DNA of 64,000 nt. It comes from Echiichthys vipera. Its lineage: Eukaryota > Chordata > Actinopteri > Perciformes > Trachinidae. How positions within the stretch are numbered: position 1 is the first letter of the stretch; each line of letters begins with the position of its first letter. Of the stretch, positions 58,116 to 64,000 are shown piece after piece. The stretch is taken from assembly GCA_963691815.1 (NCBI GenBank), contig OY829667.1, positions 10,196,821 to 10,260,820 on the forward strand, written 5' to 3'. A program made the position numbers and the translations under genes. The notes beneath the pieces are model-generated. The model did no database searches. It worked only from the letters and a program-made list of their open reading frames with translations, and was not told where the DNA came from.

Positions 58116-59296
58116 TTTAAATGTCCCATATTATGAATAGTAATATCTCCATGTATTTATTTTATTATACAGCAGGTTGAGGTGCTATATAAATACTGCC
58201 AAAGTATAAAAAAAAATCAATCCACAGAGAAATGCACAGATCCTGTATTTAGAAACTGTGTCTTTTAACGAGCCGCCAGGCTTTCTGTACATTTGTGATG
58301 TCACAACTATACAATTAAAGGTATAGTGGCAGCTATAGTGCCTTTACAGTCATTCCTCCGCTGCAATGACATGCAGAAACTCAGAGAGCGCAGATGTGGA
58401 AGACCCAAAAACACTGACCAATATAACAGAGCAGAGTGTGCTTAAAGAGACAGGCGTGTTTCAGAAAAAGGGTAAATACAGGTATATTCGGACTGACTCA
58501 AATAGCTGGATTGGGCTCTACAATCGATTTCAGTACGTGCGCACCAGATTCCTGTGAACGTGCCTGTGTCTTCTCTCATCAATAAACAACATGGAATACA
58601 TGCTACATGGAGGTAGACCGGCTAACTTACTCAAAGATAGCAACTGCTAACATCATTTAGCGTATGCCTACAAAACATGCGTGAGGGGGAAGGGGGGATC
58701 TGTGGCGTGTGCACAAACTGTGCCTGAGAGTCAGCTCAGAGCTGAGTGGACACAATGATACGGGCGCGGTGGATTTTTGCAAAACAAACAACAGGTATTT
58801 ACATGCACGCAGGGGCGCGGGTTTTTTTTTTTCTAAAACCGGATGATTTATGTTGTTCTATCAGAGCAGAGTGCCGGCTTCAGTGAATATGATCAAAGAA
58901 ATGTTGCCGACTGGAACTTTAAATTTGAATTCTTCATTAATATTTTATTGTAATGATAGATAACAGTTCAGTGAATTTCTCTATGTATTTGTGAAATTTT
59001 GTCTTACAGAATGGGGTAAGCAATGTTTAAATCAAGCTTGATGTTGCCTTCCCCACAGTAAGACATACAGCTTATGAATTAAACACTGGCATCAGATTGG
59101 TACCTCGATCAAGACCCAAAGCCCAGGTAACGTATCAGGACTGAAAAAGTGGGATTGGTGCATCCCTAATTCAGACAGTATGAGGAAAACGAACGTGTTC
59201 TGTGAACATTAAAGCATGTAAACATGTTCTAGTAGAAAGCCTTAATACAAGTATGAACCTGAAAACTAGCAAAAAGCAAAATCTGGGACCTTTAAA
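58116..59296. mobile_element. MITE copy split by a nested insertion
   Basis: The left end TTTAAATGTCCCATATTATG is at 58116 and the family sequence runs to about 58495 (TATATTCGGACTGACTC). It resumes at about 59170 (TTCAGACAGTATGAGG) and finishes with CTGGGACCTTTA at 59296. About 670 bp of unrelated DNA sits between. Confidence 0.7.
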
Positions 59297-60698
59297 GCTA
59301 ATCACCACAGGCAAACAATCTTCATTTTACATTCAGTTATCAAAATATAGTTTTATATAACAGTGACTAATCATAGATACAAAAAACTTCACCATCTCTG
59401 TGCATCTTTGACTCATGTGGTCCTGCAGGCGACTGAGCAGTGCCTTCATATCAGATCACATGATCACCAGATGCATGACTGTATGAGACTTCAGAGGATC
59501 TAAGAAACGGAAACTTTGTCACCCGTGATGTGGGTGCACATTTCAGCTCTACGTCAATCAAATGAACACATCAGTTTAATGCAGTTTGTGTAATCTGACA
59601 ACTGTAGTGTTGTGTAAGCTGGACAGCTGTTGTCAAGACATGATGACATAACTGCTTGGGCTTAAACTTGCTGAACTGGCTTGCCAAATAATGGGAAGAA
59701 GTGCATTAATTTGCCGACTTGTTGTCACTTGTGGTATATTTCAACATCACCGTTTGTGCTTCGTTTCAAACAATTTAGAGCTGCATGACCATGACATTCA
59801 AATCGAATGTGAAGAGGGTGTGTTGGGCGTGGGCACTAATGCCCCTCTTCTCATGAAAGTGCATGCGGTGGGGGTTTAAAAGCCAAAGTTTCCAGGATGC
59901 TTGCATTACAGTTATGATGATTAATAAACACTTGTCATGTGAACCCTGCGGCCCCACAGACTCTAAACACAGAGGCCCAAGTGACTCAAGCGCAGCACTT
60001 CAACACACAGACTCTCCTAACGCCGATGACTGTGATTCACTGCTGTTCAGTTCAGATGTAAACACAGCACTGTGAGCTCCAGCAGCTGACCTTACACGGA
60101 CCCTCAGCAAGACAACTATGGCACAACTGGAACTACAAAAGGTCAACATGAAAACATCTTCAAGGACTTTTCAACAACTGTCAAGGTCTTCTCTGAAGAT
60201 CAAGGATATGATACTGACGTGTGTTTGGCAATCAAGGCGTGACATTGATTAGATGGATATAATCGATGATGTATCAACATAAATCTCAGGGTTTTCCACA
60301 GGACGTGATGTATTGATGCTGGTATGCAGAGCTGCTAAATGACGCATTTTAATGAACCGGGCCGAGGTTGTACTTCGGAAGCTTTAAATGTATTCACCCA
60401 TCCATCCTCTCTCCACTGTCGACCACTCACTACACCGGTGGTTCCCAATCTGGGTAGTAGGTCACCAAAAGGAGTCTTAAGGGTCATGAGACGATTTAAG
60501 GAAGTATGAAAGAATCATTTATCATCTAAAATGTGTTTTATAAATGCATTTTCTCTGTGAGTTTTGGATAGCCTCAAACACTGCTCTATACCTACGTAAT
60601 GTTAAAGGTCAGACAGGCGGTTGCAGGAGGGGAAACTCTAATGCAGTCTTTTTAACTCAAAAATGGTCCAGTGAGATTTCTATTTTTTTTTTTGTTTA

Positions 60699-61110
60699 CC
60701 ATAAAGCAGGTGGAGGTGCTGTATAAATACTGTGGAAGTATCAAAACCCTCAATCCACAGAGAAATGCACAGAGCCCGTATTGAGAAACTGTCTTTAAAC
60801 AAGTCGTCAGGACTTCTGTACAGTTGTGATGTCACAACTATACTATATAAAGGTAGAAAGGGCTGCTACAGTGCTGTTACAGTCACAGAGGGTGCAGATG
60901 TGGAAAACCCAGAAATACTGACCAGTCAGATCAGACTGGGTTTTTTGGGAGGTCTTAAAGAGACAGGCACTAAACGGAGCATTTCAGACAGAGGGTGAAT
61001 ACAGGTATATTCAGACAGTATGAGAAAAATAATGTGTTTTTGAACATTAAAGAATGTAAACCCAAAATATAAGTGCGCACCTGAAAATGAGCATAATAAG
61101 CCCCATTTAA
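60699..61110. mobile_element. MITE copy in the RGS12 intron
   Basis: It contains GATGTGGAAAACCC, CTTAAAGAGACAGGCACTAA, TATTCAGACAGTATGAGAAA and ends AATGAGCATAATAAGCCCC. The left terminal repeat is not intact. Confidence 0.75.
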
Positions 61111-64000
61111 ATTCAATGACTGTACAATCTGTACATCTCGTCTTCTCTACAAACCAGCATCTCACTGGAATAAGTGCGTTTCCCTCATGTTTTTTTTTAA
61201 TTATTTACCCAAAACAACTTGTTTTAATGTTCAAGCTTACTGACTTACAAACGTGATGTATGGAAGCAACAGTTTAACAGTCTTGTCCACGGATCTGGCA
61301 GCAGCCGGGAGCTGGGACACACCAGCCAGACTGGAACGGACCCAGCTACGGCCCTCCTCACCGAGGCAGACTGCCAAAGATCTGCGATGAGCCCCTCCTC
61401 TGACCGCCAGGTGGGCGATAAGGCTGGCCCAGGGTCATAGGCTGCCAGCTGAGAGCTGACAGAGACACGGGGAGGAAGACAGTGAAGCGGGCCTAAAGGA
61501 AAACTGAGCCATATGGTCCCCTCAGGTGTACTTCTGAATCATTACAGAGAACTTTTGTAGATAGCCTGGCCTTACAGCAGATGTCTCATTTACTCCCAGG
61601 AATCCTCTAATCTTCTCCGTATGGGCCAAATCTTTCCTCTGAATTAAAAGCCATCAAGCAAAAACTTCTGACCCTGACTGCAGATGAAACACAATTTGAA
61701 CATGAGCTCGCTGAATTAATTATTTCTGCAGTTTCTGTCTCATTTCTTAGCTTTATTTCTGACTAGACTGAAGACTTCAGACACTGAGTTTAAATCAGTC
61801 ACACAAATGAAGTTACACTGTGTGATGTCACCCCCTGGTGGGCGTCCTCATCCCTACCAACCAAACCTACAGTCCCGACACCCGCCAGGCAGGGAGATGT
61901 GATTACAGCCGTGATTAGGAAGGAAATGATCGTGGTAACAGGGCAGCAGTTCTCTGTTCCACTGGATACAGACCAGAGGCCTTCTGGTTTTTATTCAACA
62001 GCCTAATCAGGGGCTAATTTACACCTGATATGCCAAGTAAAGGCAACTACTTGTGAGTAATCTTGGAACTGTACACGCTGTCTTTGAGCCACTGTTTTAG
62101 ATGCAAAGGCTTAACTGATGTCAGGGTATATTGGTTTTTAGTGCGAAGAAAAATTTATTAGCCTGCTCAACACTAAGATTTCAGTGTGTCCTTTAAATGC
62201 ATTATTTGATTTGTATAGTTTAATGACTTTGCAGTAGAACCTGAGGACATAATAAAGTCCCAACATTTAAAAAACTTATTTCTCACATGCGCTCATGTAA
62301 AAAAGAGAAAACAGCTGTACTATCCTCCTACTATAGTACTAAAGTAGCAATTATTTATTCCCTCTGAACAGCAGAGGGCGTCAGTTTAACAGTAATACAC
62401 AAACTGGAGAGAGACAGAATCAAGCAAGTTGACACAGTAACTAATAATTGTTACTAAGTCATTGTATAACTTGCTAGGATGGATGGCCTCTGACATATTT
62501 AGTGGGTGTTTGTGTCTTAAACACATTGTTGAGCCCGTGAGCGTGACTTAACACCAGAATTTAAAAGTAGCAACTTCACAAAGTCTCTAAAAAAAAGTGG
62601 AGGCGTGTTAACTTGCTACATTTCCTGAGGTGGCATACAATGTTAAAAAATACAAGTACACCGAATACTTTAGCTGGTTAGAGACAGAGATAAATATGCA
62701 GGGAGATAGATGAAAACCAGCAGTGACAGTTTCTATCCGTAGCTCTGTCAAACCGTGGATAAGGTTACCATGGCGCCCGGTGGTGGGAAGAATCGGGCTG
62801 ATGCACTTAGCAACCAGAAAAGAGGAGGGAGCCTGCATAGGAGCTTTCGATTCTTCCTCATCATCTTGTGTACATATCACCTTACATTAAAAACCTTGCT
62901 ATTAATATGAGGCAGTGAGGTCAGAGAGAACATGTTCGTGCACCTTTGATAAAGTGCTTTGAAGTGCGAGATACTCTGCAGCTTTGTTGTCGGGATACGT
63001 GTGGAGTGTGATTATCTTCTCTTTCTGTAGAGTTCACAGGCTTTCAAAGAACGTTTTCCTGGGGGTTTCTTTCAAAACCAGTTGCCTCTAATTGGATATC
63101 TGAACACAGAAAAGCTTTTGCCGACATATTTCCTGACAACTCTGAAAATATCCACTGAAGAAAAAAAAACAAACCATCACCATTACAAATCAATTCACCA
63201 CTTTGATTGTTTACCTTAAAATTTAAGTGGAGGAGTGGGGGAAATTGACATGGATGTGGAAATAGAAAATGAAAACCCATCTGCGGGTACACAATGACCC
63301 CGACACTCACAGCACACAACGGCAAAGCTTTAAAAAGACAAGAAGACAGACCCAAAAAGATCCACAATGTCACGCTAAAGCTACACACAGCAGAGCGGTG
63401 ACCCCCTATCAAACGATGAAACACCAAACGAGGCTGACCAGGCGACGTTTAACGGCACCGCACCAGCACGCCACACTGAAACAATCTGAGCAGAACACAC
63501 ACACACACACACACACACAGCAGAGCAGAGACTCTCTGAAACGAACGCACACAGAAAAAGTACACAAAAGGAGTGGGAGCTGACGAGAGGAGGAAGCCAC
63601 AAGACAAAATGAGAAAGAGCTATGGGAGAACGGGAGGAGGCATGCGGAGGCGGAGATGTGGTGGTGGTGTAAAGGGTGGGCGGCTCACAAACGTGTAAAA
63701 AGACAGACGAGAGTGATTTCCAATTCTAACATTTATTAGATCTACTCAATCACAGGTACAGAGTTTATTGGCAGTGATTATCTACAACAGGCATCTAGAG
63801 AGGGAGTGAATGACCCAGATAAAGAATGACAGGCAATTCAACAATGTCACCGGCGTTAAGGAGCACTTTTCCTCCCAATGACTAATTATTTTCACCATCA
63901 CTCAAATTGTTCCGGCGGGAGCTGACATTGTTTAATGACTCATCCGATTTTGAGAGTTTGCGCTTTGACATTGTTGAATTGCTCTTAACTCTAGGGTGGT

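Larger units (their letters stand above)
57882..64000 (-). other. RGS12 intron sequence with MITE insertions
   Basis: I found no exon of RGS12 that I could recognise here. The interval contains MITE copies at 58116-59296 and 60699-61110, a GC-rich open segment at 61290-61500, and a short (CA)n near 63498-63520. The rest shows nothing I can name. Confidence 0.4.

Noticed and set aside
63044..63427. 127-codon minus-strand frame, hydrophobic
   Set aside because: Low-complexity, Phe/Leu-rich from T-rich DNA, no recognisable domain, no splice phase fitting RGS12.

Overview
The window is vertebrate nuclear DNA and almost certainly from a ray-finned (teleost) fish. It has intron-rich genes with GT-AG junctions, long (TG)n microsatellites, and many short inverted-repeat elements of kinds familiar from fish genomes. 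No bacterial-type operons, CRISPR arrays, rRNA or functional tRNA genes were seen. All recognised genes lie on the minus strand, in the order RGS12 - HGFAC - DOK7, the same order and relative orientation as human 4p16.3.

Right end (about 56.6-64 kb): the last coding exon of a gene I assign to RGS12 (57595..57881), with a C-terminal PDZ-ligand-like ending, its 3' UTR, and about 6 kb of the preceding intron filled with MITE copies. Middle right (54.3-54.6 kb): a possible two-exon small gene of 70 aa of unknown identity, just upstream of HGFAC. Centre (41.1-54.05 kb): a complete 15-exon HGFAC gene, 624 aa, with signal peptide, fibronectin II, EGF, fibronectin I, EGF, kringle and trypsin-like protease domains and an intact catalytic triad. 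Every exon phase joins.

Left (5.3-40.1 kb): DOK7 in 12-13 coding exons over 35 kb. The PH and PTB modules and the conserved Tyr sites match the known protein. Splicing beyond the usual C-terminus adds five or six in-phase exons carrying four YxxM motifs, a YVNI motif and an LNYMEL motif, an IRS-like phosphotyrosine tail. The site where human DOK7 reads on to its short C-terminus is here a strong splice donor, which suggests alternative short and long forms.

HGFAC and DOK7 are tandem, with under 1 kb between the HGFAC stop and the DOK7 start; a (TG)n tract sits just upstream of the DOK7 start. The first 5.3 kb is intergenic and repeat-rich. The mobile-element content includes a Tc1-like transposase with an internally inverted block, a decayed PIF/Harbinger-like Myb/SANT ORF in two copies, an L2-type LINE tail, another LINE reverse-transcriptase fragment, and at least six copies of one MITE family. 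In biological terms the window holds a muscle-synapse adaptor gene (DOK7), a plasma protease that activates hepatocyte growth factor (HGFAC), and the end of a G-protein regulator (RGS12). They are linked by ancient synteny rather than by a shared pathway.
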